Origin: Actinomycetota bacterium
GTDB lineage: Bacteria; Actinomycetota; Acidimicrobiia; Acidimicrobiales; Microtrichaceae
Direction of reading: 5' to 3'
DNA: 21,193 nucleotides
NCBI GenBank assembly: GCA_005777415.1
Contig: SXMI01000047.1
Location: 1-21,193 of the forward strand
Below are positions 7,573 through 15,683 of this stretch, piece by piece. Position 1 is the first letter of the stretch. The number at the start of each line of letters is the position of its first letter. Below the pieces are notes generated by a model. It did not search any database and was not told the origin of the DNA. It saw only the letters and a list, made by a program, of their open reading frames with translations. Both the position numbers and the translations under genes were made by a program.

Positions 7573-8412
7573 ATGCGGACGACTTCGGTTCGAGGGTTGA
7601 TGACGGTCGGGACGGCAGCGCTGGTCGCCGTCGCAGCGGCGTGCGTGCCGCCGCCACCGCCACCCACGACGTCGACCACGACCGTGCCGACGACGAACAC
7701 CGTGCCGCAGACCACGACGACGGTGCCGACGACCACCACGACGGTGCCGACGACGACCACCACGACGACCACGACGACGACCACCACGACGACGACCACC
7801 ACGACCACGACCACGACGGTCCCGACAACGACCACGACGGTCCCGCCGGCACCGGTGCGCACGGCGCTCGCGGCCACCTGCCAGGGCACGGCGGTCGGCC
7901 AGAGCCAGACGAGTGCGCTCTCGACGGGCGTCACGCTGCTCGCCCCGGGATCGGTCACGGCCGGCTCGACGTTCCAGGCCCAGCTGACGGCGGACCCGAT
8001 CGTCGTGCCGACGACGGGTGGCGGCTACCCGATCCAGAACCTCAACACCATCAAGGTCCGCTTCGACGTGCCCGCCGGGGCCACCTTCGTGTCGGCCTCG
8101 CTGAGCGGTGGCTCGAACCTGGGGTCCGGCACGCCGAGCGTGGCGCTGAGCGGCACGCAGGTCGTCCTGTCGATCCCGGGCAACCTGGCGCCCGGCTCCA
8201 CGGCGACGCTGCCGACGGTGACCGCCACGTTCACCGCGTCGGGTGCGCCCGCAGCGACGATTCCCTGGAAGCTCGCCGGGACCAGCTACGCCAACCCGGG
8301 TATCAGCTTCACGGCCCGGGTCGGCAGCGTCCCGTTCCTCGGCACGATCAACGTGCCGACCACCTGCTATGCCTCGCCCAACCCGGTGCTGGGGACGACG
8401 ACGATCAGCTGA
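7573..8412 (+). CDS. Secreted, possibly lipid-anchored protein with a poly-threonine stalk
   Basis: The 279-residue product has a signal peptide (MRTTSVRGLMTVGTAALVAVAAAC) ending in Cys24. AAAC is a weak lipobox, so lipoprotein attachment is possible but ordinary signal peptidase cleavage cannot be excluded. Residues 25-31 are mostly proline, then comes a low-complexity linker of VPTTTT-type blocks with 23 uninterrupted Thr (residues 60-82). The remaining 180 or so residues form a beta-rich domain with phrases such as VTAGSTFQAQLTADP, TIKVRFDVPAGATFVSASL and GNLAPGSTATLPTVTATF. One Cys lies near its start (ATCQG) and one near its end (TTCYA), which could form a disulfide. ATG 7573 is preferred over ATG 7558 because GGGGA lies 7 nt upstream. 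I do not recognise the globular domain's family. Thr-rich stalks in Actinobacteria are often O-mannosylated, which is an inference here. Confidence 0.82.
   Translation: MRTTSVRGLMTVGTAALVAVAAACVPPPPPPTTSTTTVPTTNTVPQTTTTVPTTTTTVPTTTTTTTTTTTTTTTTTTTTTTTVPTTTTTVPPAPVRTALAATCQGTAVGQSQTSALSTGVTLLAPGSVTAGSTFQAQLTADPIVVPTTGGGYPIQNLNTIKVRFDVPAGATFVSASLSGGSNLGSGTPSVALSGTQVVLSIPGNLAPGSTATLPTVTATFTASGAPAATIPWKLAGTSYANPGISFTARVGSVPFLGTINVPTTCYASPNPVLGTTTIS
7750..7818 (+). repeat. ACG/ACC triplet tract encoding 23 consecutive threonines
   Basis: Twenty-three uninterrupted ACN codons, only ACG and ACC, mixed irregularly. Shorter ACN blocks separated by GTG/GTC-CCG (Val-Pro) codons flank it from about 7666 to 7850. 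Slippage in units of three would change stalk length without breaking the frame. The same tract creates a long Val run on the opposite strand that is not a gene. Confidence 0.9.
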
Positions 8413-8418
8413 GCCGGT

Positions 8419-8434
8419 CCGGCCCTCGGGCCGG
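8419..8434 (+). terminator. Hairpin after the poly-Thr protein gene
   Basis: CCGGCC (8419-8424) and GGCCGG (8429-8434) pair perfectly around the loop CTCG, 6 nt after the stop codon. No T-tract follows. It is a plausible GC-rich actinobacterial-type terminator separating this gene from recC. Confidence 0.4.
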
Positions 8435-8507
8435 GACACCACGACCGGGAGCGGAGGGCTCGGTGGGACCGCAGTCGAGTCAGGCCGTTGCTGTCACAGG
8501 CGGCGCG

Positions 8508-8513
8508 TAGCGT
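8508..8513 (+). promoter_or_regulatory. Candidate -10 element for a leaderless recCBD message
   Basis: TAGCGT fits TANNNT and ends 7 nt before the GTG at 8521, with CCGTTG 17 nt further upstream (8485-8490). The same CCGTTG-N17-TANNNT arrangement occurs before the FAD oxidoreductase gene. No ribosome-binding site precedes GTG 8521, consistent with a transcript that begins at the start codon. Confidence 0.33.
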
Positions 8514-8520
8514 GCCCGGC

Positions 8521-11500
8521 GTGCTGCAGGTCCACCTCGCCGATCATCCGCTCGACCTGCTGCCGTTGCTGGTCGACGGGCTGAGTGAGCCGCCGGAGGA
8601 CGTGTTCGCAGCCGACTGGGTGGTCGTGCCCTCGCTCGGGGTCCGGGCCTGGTTGGGCCGGGAGCTCTCGGAGCGACTCGGGGCCACCGGTGAGGGTCGC
8701 CACGACGGGGTGGCCGCCAACATCCGCTTCCCGTTCCCGGGGTCGCTCCGCTGGACCGTGCTGGGTGCTGCCGCCGCCGCGGAGTCGGGGACCGAGGTCG
8801 TCCAGGACGATCCGTGGCAGGAGGAGCGGCTGGTCTGGTCGGTGCTCGAGGTGCTCCGCGATCCGCCCGCCGGACTCGACCAGCGACTGGTCGATGCCGA
8901 GTCCGGGGTGGCGCTCGCCGCCCGAGCGCAGGCGGTGGCCACGCTCTTCGACACCTACAACGTGCACCGACCGGCCATGGTCGGGGCGTGGGTCGACGGT
9001 CGGGACGTCGACGCCTCGGGAGTGGCACTCGCCGGCCCGGACCAGTGGCAGGCGGAGTTGTTCCGCCTCGTCCACCGGACCATCCGGGAACGAACCGGTG
9101 TCGGTGACCTCCCCTCGGTGCGACTCGAGCGGGCGCTCCGGTCGCTCCTCGACGGCGACGAGGCCGTGCGATCGGCGCTCCGCGAGCAGGTACCGGACCG
9201 CCTGTTCGTGTTCGGGCAGTCGATCTGGAGCGGCGAGACGGGTCCGGTCCTGACCGCCCTCGCCGTCGACCGTGACGTGCGGGCGTTCGTCCCGTCCCCG
9301 TCAGCCGCCGTGTCGGCCGGGCTGGCCGCGGCCTCACGGGCGGCTGCTGCGGTCGGGCCACTCAGCTGGTCGACCCCACGCACACCGCTCGTCGGTGTCG
9401 AGCATCCGCTGCTGGCCTCCTGGGGCGTCCGTCCGCTCGAGACGGCCTTGCTCCTGGGTGCAGGTGGGCTCGAGCCCGCCGTGGTCGGTGGCGCCGAGCG
9501 GGCCGAGGCGGTGACACTGCTCGGCCGCGTGCAGACCGGGGTGCGTTCGGGAGCGGCCGGCGCCGTCGAGCCGGTGGGTCCCGATCGATCACTGCAGGTC
9601 CACGGGGCGCCGGGCCGGACGCGTCAGGTCGAGGTGCTGCGTGACGTCATCCTGGACCTGTTGGACCGGGGTTCGCCCGATGGCACCCCGCTGGCCGAGG
9701 CCGACATCGCCGTGGTGTGTCACCGGCTCGACGAGTTCGCCCCGCTGATCGGGTCCGTGTGGGGCCCGTCCTCCGACGAGCCGTACGTGGCGGGTTCAGC
9801 GGACACGCCGCGCCTGCGCTACTCGCTGATCGACCGGAGCGCCCGGTCGGTCAATCCGGTCCTCGACGCCCTGGCCGCCCTGCTCGAGGTGGTCTCCGGT
9901 CGACTGGACCGTGATGCCGTCGGGGACCTGCTGGCCATGCGGGCGGTGCGCGAGCGGTTCGGGTTGGGCACCGACGATCTCGACCTGCTCGACGACTGGG
10001 TCGCGGGGGCGGGGGTCCGGTGGGGTCTCGACGGCGACCACCGGCAGCAGGGCTGGCACCTGCCGTCGAGCTACGAGGTCCACACCTGGGCGGCGGGGAT
10101 CGCCCAGCTCGCCGCCGGGGTCGCCGGAGGTGAGCCGCTCCGCCTCGCCCCGGTGCCCGGGACCGAGGATCCGCCTGCGGGCGAGTTCGACCTCTCGGTC
10201 GGCGCGGCGGCGATCGCGGCGGTGACCGACGGCCGCATCGAGGGGGCGACCCGGCTCGTGGACGCGCTGTGCAGTCTGGTCGAGGTCCGCGAACTGCTCG
10301 TCGGCGAGGACGACCGGACCATCGACGAGTGGATCGCCGTGCTCCGCACGGTTGCGGACCGGTTCCTGGCCACCGAGCGGTTCGCCGACTGGCAACGGCT
10401 CACCCTCGATCGTTCGCTCGAGGAACTCGTCGAGTCGTCGGGCCCCGATGGCTCACCGAGCGACGTCCGGCTGAGACTGCCGGACCTGCGGCGGCTGCTC
10501 GGCCCGGTGCTGCAGGGGTCTCCGACTCGCACCAAGCTGGGTGTGGGTGGCATCTCGATCGCCCGCCCGTCGCAGCTCGCCGGCGTTCCGTACCGGGTCG
10601 TGTGCGTGCTCGGTCTGGACAACGACGCGCTCCCGGTCGGTGGCCGATCGGGCGACGACATCGGCGCCCGGTCGCCGCTGGTCGGTGATCGGGACGTGCG
10701 GACCGAGGCGCGGGCCGAGTTGTTGTCGGTGCTGACGACCGCCACCGACGCCGTCGTCGTGACGTTCGGCTCGCGGGACGTCCGCACCAGTGCCGAGGTC
10801 CCGAGGGCGGCGGTCCTCGACGAACTCCTCGAGGCGGTGGGTGAGGTTGCCGGAGTCACCGCCGACGAGCTCGTGGTGCTGCACCCTCGTCAGGCCTTCG
10901 ACCCGGCGAACTTCGTCGACGACGCAGCGGCTCGCCGACCGCAGAGCTTCGATGCCCGGGCCGCGCGTGCCGCCGGCGTGTTGGTCGCCCGGGAGGCGGC
11001 TCAGGACGGCGCCGTGCAGGAGCCGCCCGAGGCCGGTGTCCTCGTCCCGGCCGAGCTCGACGTCGTGGTCCCGGCCGCCGTCGAGCTCGAGGACCTCCGG
11101 CGCTTCCACCGTTCCCCGGTCGAACGGTTCCTCCGCACCGTGCTGGCGGTCAACGCTCCGCGTTCGTCATCGCGCGACGCCGCGGCCACCGCCGAACTTC
11201 CCATGGCGATGAGCAGCCTGGACGAGAGCGATCTCGGTCGACGGCTGCTGGAGGTGGCGCGAGCCGCCGGGACCGCTGACGTGCTCCGGTCCGAGGACCC
11301 CACCACGCTGAGCCCGACGGTGGAGCAGGTCGTGGAGTCCTTCCGGGCTCGGGGTGCGTTGCCGCCGCCCGCCCTGGCCGCGTCCTCGCTGCTCTCGGTG
11401 GCGGCCGCAGCCGCCGGCGTCTACGACGCGGTGACCGGGTCGGGCTACCGCGGGGGTGCCCTGCACGACATCCAGATCGACGTCGACCTGGGAGGTCGGT

Positions 11501-12090
11501 GGGTCTCGGGGGTGGTCCAGGGGTGCACGCGGGCCGGTGGGGACGACGAACCGGGCCCGGTCGTGGTCCGCTACACGCGGCCGAAGGGTCACCTCCGCCT
11601 CGTTGCGTGTGTCGATCTCCTGGTCCTCACGGCCCAGCACCCCGACGTGCGGTGGCGGGCCCTGCTCGTCACCCGTCCGACCTCAGACCTGGAGAGGAAG
11701 GGTGCTGCGGCCGAGGTGAGCACCTACCGGGTCAGGGGTGAGTCCCCGGACGAACGGCGCACCTCGGCCGTGGCCGCCCTCGGCGTGCTGCTGGAACAGT
11801 ACGACCGGGGTCACCGGTCGCCGCTCCCGCTCTTCCCCGAGACCTCGTCGGCGTTCGGGATCCGCGGCCGCAAGGAGGCCGTCAAGGCCTGGGGGGACCC
11901 TCGTTCACCTCGGGTCGCGCCGTGGTCCGAGAGCATCAACCCGGCGAACCAGTTGGCCTTCGGCGAACGGGACTTCGGCGAGCTGATGGCGCTGCGCGCT
12001 GCCGGCACATCCTTCGAGCAGGAGGCGGACGGCACCTGGGGCACGTTGGCCAAGGTGATCGACGGGCTGGTCGAAGGGGGCGGGGCGTGA
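8521..12090 (+). CDS. recC: Exodeoxyribonuclease V gamma subunit RecC
   Basis: The 1189-residue protein matches RecC throughout. Landmarks are VLQVHLADHPLDLLPLL at the N-terminus, WVVVPSLGVRAWLGRELSE, GVAANIRFPFPGSLRW, TLFDTYNVHRPAMVGAW, and LFVFGQSIWSGETGPVLTAL. Further on are RLRYSLIDRSARSVNPVLDAL, the GAGVRWGLDGDHR motif, and GVPYRVVCVLGLDNDALPVG. RecC is a helicase/nuclease-like scaffold without its own ATPase or nuclease activity; it threads the 3' strand and recognises Chi in the RecBCD complex. GTG 8521 is chosen because it aligns with the E. coli start (MLRVYHSN) and because of the -10 spacing; GTG 8512 and TTG 8488 are in-frame alternatives. The last codons overlap recB as GTGA, so translation is probably coupled. 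Confidence 0.95.
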   Translation: MLQVHLADHPLDLLPLLVDGLSEPPEDVFAADWVVVPSLGVRAWLGRELSERLGATGEGRHDGVAANIRFPFPGSLRWTVLGAAAAAESGTEVVQDDPWQEERLVWSVLEVLRDPPAGLDQRLVDAESGVALAARAQAVATLFDTYNVHRPAMVGAWVDGRDVDASGVALAGPDQWQAELFRLVHRTIRERTGVGDLPSVRLERALRSLLDGDEAVRSALREQVPDRLFVFGQSIWSGETGPVLTALAVDRDVRAFVPSPSAAVSAGLAAASRAAAAVGPLSWSTPRTPLVGVEHPLLASWGVRPLETALLLGAGGLEPAVVGGAERAEAVTLLGRVQTGVRSGAAGAVEPVGPDRSLQVHGAPGRTRQVEVLRDVILDLLDRGSPDGTPLAEADIAVVCHRLDEFAPLIGSVWGPSSDEPYVAGSADTPRLRYSLIDRSARSVNPVLDALAALLEVVSGRLDRDAVGDLLAMRAVRERFGLGTDDLDLLDDWVAGAGVRWGLDGDHRQQGWHLPSSYEVHTWAAGIAQLAAGVAGGEPLRLAPVPGTEDPPAGEFDLSVGAAAIAAVTDGRIEGATRLVDALCSLVEVRELLVGEDDRTIDEWIAVLRTVADRFLATERFADWQRLTLDRSLEELVESSGPDGSPSDVRLRLPDLRRLLGPVLQGSPTRTKLGVGGISIARPSQLAGVPYRVVCVLGLDNDALPVGGRSGDDIGARSPLVGDRDVRTEARAELLSVLTTATDAVVVTFGSRDVRTSAEVPRAAVLDELLEAVGEVAGVTADELVVLHPRQAFDPANFVDDAAARRPQSFDARAARAAGVLVAREAAQDGAVQEPPEAGVLVPAELDVVVPAAVELEDLRRFHRSPVERFLRTVLAVNAPRSSSRDAAATAELPMAMSSLDESDLGRRLLEVARAAGTADVLRSEDPTTLSPTVEQVVESFRARGALPPPALAASSLLSVAAAAAGVYDAVTGSGYRGGALHDIQIDVDLGGRWVSGVVQGCTRAGGDDEPGPVVVRYTRPKGHLRLVACVDLLVLTAQHPDVRWRALLVTRPTSDLERKGAAAEVSTYRVRGESPDERRTSAVAALGVLLEQYDRGHRSPLPLFPETSSAFGIRGRKEAVKAWGDPRSPRVAPWSESINPANQLAFGERDFGELMALRAAGTSFEQEADGTWGTLAKVIDGLVEGGGA

Positions 12091-15000
12091 GCGCGGACCG
12101 TGCCGAGTTCTCGCTCGCCGGCGAGCTGCCGTGGCAGAGAGCCACGGCCATCGAGGCGAGCGCCGGTACCGGCAAGACCTACGCGCTCTCCGGCCTGGTC
12201 GTCCGGTACGTGGCGGAACAGGGCGTTCCCATCGACGAGATCCTCGTCGTGACGTTCACCAAGGCGGCCACCGCCGAACTGCGCGAGCGGGTGCGGTCCC
12301 GGCTCGTCGAGGTCCACGACGGTCTCGCGTAGCGGGCGGCCGGAGCTGCGGCGTAGGCCTCGACGGGTGCCGATCCGGTCCTCGTCGTCCTCTCGGCAGA
12401 CCCCGCACGACGTCCCGAGTTCCTCGAGCGCCTGCGTCGAGCCGTCCTCGACTTCGACTCGGCCACCATCAGCACCATCCACGGATTCTGCGCCCAGGCC
12501 CGGACCGCCATGGGCGTGCGCTTCGGTGGCAACCCCGACGCGACAGCGACCGAGGCGGGTGCCGGAGTGGTCGCCTCGGTGTGCAACGACCTGCTGATCC
12601 GAGAGGCGCTCGACCCGGACTCCACGTGGCTCGAGGACGGGGTGCTCTCGGCCGAGGAGTTCGGCAAGCTCGTGGATGCGCTCCGTCGTCTGCCCGACAG
12701 CGAGGTGGCGAGCGTCATCGACGACGACATCCATCGCCACCTGGTGTCGCTCGTGCAGGAGGCGGCCGCCGACATCGACCGACGCATGACGTCCTCGGGG
12801 TCGCTCACCTACGACACCCTCATCACCTCGGTCCGCGACGAGCTCCGGGACCACGCCGAGGTCGTCGAGCAACTGCAGGAGCGATTCCAGGTGGCGCTCA
12901 TCGACGAGTTCCAGGACACCGACTCGGCCCAGTGGGAGATCTTCTCGACCGTCTTCGGGCCTACTACCCGCCGGACCCTGGTGGTCGTGGGCGACCCCAA
13001 GCAGGCGATCTACGCCTTCCGCGGCGGGGACGTGCACACCTACCTCGACGCCGTCGGCTCCGAGGGCGTCGAGGTGCTCCGACTCGCCGAGAACCAGCGG
13101 TCCGACCGGGCGGTGGTCGAGGCCGTCAACGCGCTCGGCGCCGGTCACACCCTGGGGTCGGACCGCATCGTCATCGAGCCCGTCCGGGCCACCCCTCGGT
13201 TGGACGGTCGCCACCTGGCTCTGGCCGCCGGCGGAACTCCGGCACCCGGGATGCAGGTCCGGTTCGTCACGGCGGCCTCGGTCGCCGGCGATTCGTTCAG
13301 CGCTCCCGAATCCAGGCAACGAGTGGCCGACGACCTGGTCGACGTCGTGCTGGGCCTGCTCGACGGTGCGGTCATCCACCATCCCGACGGCACGGATCGT
13401 CCCGTCCGGCCGAGCGACATCGCCGTCCTCGTCCAGGCGAAGACCGAGGCGGAGCCGATCGCCGACGGCTTCCGCGAGGCCGGCGTCCCGTCCGTTCTGC
13501 TCCTCCAGGAGTCGGTCGCCTCGAGCGAGGCCTACGAACAGCTCGGCGTCCTGTTCGCCGCCCTCGAACGACCCTCCGACCGCCGGCGGGCGGCGTCCGC
13601 CGCGCTCGGATGGTGGTTGGGCTGGTCGTCGGGCCAGCTCGCTGCGGCCGCCGACTCGGACGAGTCCGCCGAGGCGGCCCGGCTCGTGGAGTTCCAGCAC
13701 CAGCTCGTCACCTGGGCCGGCGTGCTCACCGATGAGGGTCTCCCCGCCCTGTACGGACGCATCCGCGCCGAGGGCGACCTCCTCGAGCGGATGATGGCGA
13801 CCGGGTCGGGCGAGCGGCATCTCACGGACCTCGAGCAGCTCGTCGAACTCGTGCACGCCGAACGCCGTGGTTCCCGGGGCATGTCGCCGGCGTCCGCCTC
13901 GGCCGCTCTGGCCGCGCTCTCCGCAGGCGACCACGCCGACGAACTGGCCGTCGACGCCGTCCAGCGCCGGGTCGATTCCGACGCCGCCGCTGTGACGCTC
14001 ATGACCATCAACACGGCGAAGGGCCTGGAGTTCCCGATCGTGCTCCTCCCGTCGCTCTACGGCGGCGGGAACCGGGTCAAGGCAGAACGCCCGTACACCT
14101 ACTACGAGCCGGCAGGTGCGCCGGGTGGACGTGGTCATCGGGTCGTCGACCTGGCCTGCCGGGACGTGACTGCCGACGGCCTCGGTGCCGGTGCCGGTGC
14201 CGGTGACGCTGACGGTGACGGTGACGGTGACGGCGACGGTGGAACGGTCGTGGTTCCCCAGGAGCGGGCCCTCGAGGAGCAGTGTGGCGACCAGCACCGC
14301 ATGACCTACGTGGCGCTCACACGTGCCGCCCACCACACCGTCGTCTGGTGGGCCGCCACCTCCGGTCAGCACGGTCGAAAGAAGACGGGGCTCGCCAGGC
14401 TCCTCTTCTCCGACGAACCAACAGCTCCCGCCGCGGCAGACGTGGCCATGCCTGCAGCCGGTGGAGAGGCCGCGGCGTTCCGGGAGCGGGTCACCGCACG
14501 CGGTGCCGACGAGTGGATCTCGGTCGTCGAGGTCGGCCCGCCGGGTGCGCGCCCTGCCCCGTACCGCCCCGACCGCGGTCCGGCCCGCTCGGCGGACGTC
14601 GAGGCGCGGCGACTCGAGCGGAACCTGGAGCGGGCCGAGCGTCGTTGGTCCTACACGGGGTTGTCGAAGGCGGCCGGCCACGACGAGGCCGGATCCCACG
14701 GGAGCGGTGACCCCGATGACGAGACCGGTGCCGACTCCGGTGCGGACGACGAGCCCGTGGCGCCGCCCGCAGCCACGATCGGCGTCACGTCGCCCGCCGA
14801 TCCGACCGATGGGGATGGGACCGGGGGGACCGGCGAGGCGACCGGCGCCGAGTGGGACCGCCCCAGCCCGTTCGAGGGTCTGGGCGCAGGTCGCGAGTTC
14901 GGCACGATGGTCCACACCGTGTTCGAGCACGTCGACTTCGGCAGCGACACGCTGGGGGACGACCTGCGGAACCGGATCCTGGTCGACACGTCGTGGCGGA

Positions 15001-15683
15001 CGGGCGAGGACACCGTCGACGCCCTCGTCGCGGCGCTGGAGCAGGTGGTCCGCACGCCGTTGGGCCCGGCCTTCGGCGACCTCACCATGGCGGGGCTGGC
15101 TCCGGCCGACCGACTCGACGAGCTCCGCTTCGACCTGCCGCTCGCGCCTGAGTCCGCCGTCCCGGCGGCTCGGATCGGCGAGGTCGTCGAGCGTCATCTG
15201 GCGGGAACCCCCTACGGGGAGTGGGCGACCGGACTCGCCGACCGGTTGGGGCGGGTCCAGTTGCAGGGAGTCCTCACCGGCAGCATCGACCTGGTGCTCC
15301 GCCGAGCGACCGATTCGGGTCCGAGCTACTCGGTCGTCGACTACAAGACGAACAACCTCACGCCGACCGGCGAGGCCCACCTGCTCCGTCACTACGACCC
15401 GTCCGATCCCGTGGTGGTCCGTCGGGGCATGCTCGACACCAACTACGCCCTGCAGGCCGTCGTGTACTCGGTCGTCCTGCACCGGTACCTCCGGTGGCGC
15501 CAGCCCGGTTACGACCCCGCCGTCCACCTGGGTCCGGTCGGCTATTTCTTCGTCCGGGGCATGGTCGGACCCGACACCCCGGTCGGCCCGAACGGCGGCC
15601 GGGCGGGCGTGATCTCCTGGGAACTTCCCGTCGGGCTGATCGTGGAGCTCGACGAACTGCTCGCCCGGGGAGGAACGTCGTGA
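12087..15683 (+). CDS. recB: Exodeoxyribonuclease V beta subunit RecB, interrupted by two in-frame TAG codons
   Basis: RecB is the 3'-5' helicase and nuclease of RecBCD. The 1198-codon frame opens at a GTG overlapping the recC stop. It has Walker A SAGTGKT (25-31, K30), motif Ia VVTFTKAATAELRERV (54-69), then TAG at codons 82 and 90, then DFDSATISTIHGFC. Downstream are Walker B IDEFQDTDSAQW (D273, E274), GDPKQAIYAFRGGDV, LMTINTAKGLEFPIVLLPS, MTYVALTRAAHH, and an intact C-terminal nuclease: GTMVHTVFEH (H943), GSIDLVL (D1068) and VVDYKTN (D1085, K1087). The same frame continues across both TAGs, so no frameshift is involved. As read conventionally, an 81-residue peptide and a 1057-residue remnant from ATG 12510 result; the remnant would lack Walker A and STIHGFC. 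The gene is therefore a recent pseudogene, a sequence error, or a read-through gene. A Gly-Asp repeat and a long acidic linker lie in its C-terminal half. Confidence 0.88.
12330..12356 (+). other. Two in-frame amber codons within recB
   Basis: TAG occurs at 12330-12332 and 12354-12356, exactly eight codons apart, in the recB frame. Each is part of a GCGTAG hexamer (12327-12332 and 12351-12356), a direct repeat with 24-nt spacing. The codons between them (CGG GCG GCC GGA GCT GCG GCG) and after them keep the local G/C third-position bias. A single G-to-T change from GAG would explain each, giving an Ala/Glu-rich helix in a poorly conserved part of RecB. Only a 4-bp stem is visible just downstream, so there is no obvious strong read-through structure. 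Confidence 0.9.
14184..14237 (+). repeat. Nine-unit hexanucleotide repeat in recB
   Basis: Three GGTGCC units are followed by six GGTGAC-type units (two with one change: GCTGAC and GGCGAC), encoding alternating Gly-Ala then mostly Gly-Asp. It lies between the KGLEFPIVLLPS motif and the MTYVALTRA motif, in a surface loop of variable length in RecB proteins. Six-base slippage keeps the frame. Confidence 0.85.

Noticed and set aside
7740..7850. A CRISPR-like or regulatory direct repeat
   Set aside because: The repetition is in triplets within a coding frame, with no spacers; it encodes a Thr-rich stalk.
6651..7958. A minus-strand frame with a long valine run
   Set aside because: The Val run is the reverse reading of the ACN threonine tract; the plus-strand protein has a signal peptide, ribosome-binding site and sensible domain order.
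8488..8520. TTG 8488 or GTG 8512 as the recC start
   Set aside because: Alignment to the RecC N-terminus begins at GTG 8521, and GTG 8512 would lie inside the candidate -10 element; 8512 remains possible because AGGCGG lies 9 nt upstream.
12087..12600. A pair of compensating frameshifts as the cause of the recB interruption
   Set aside because: The other two frames across 12300-12500 encode no RecB-like sequence, while the original frame resumes directly with the expected DFDSATISTIHGFC motif.
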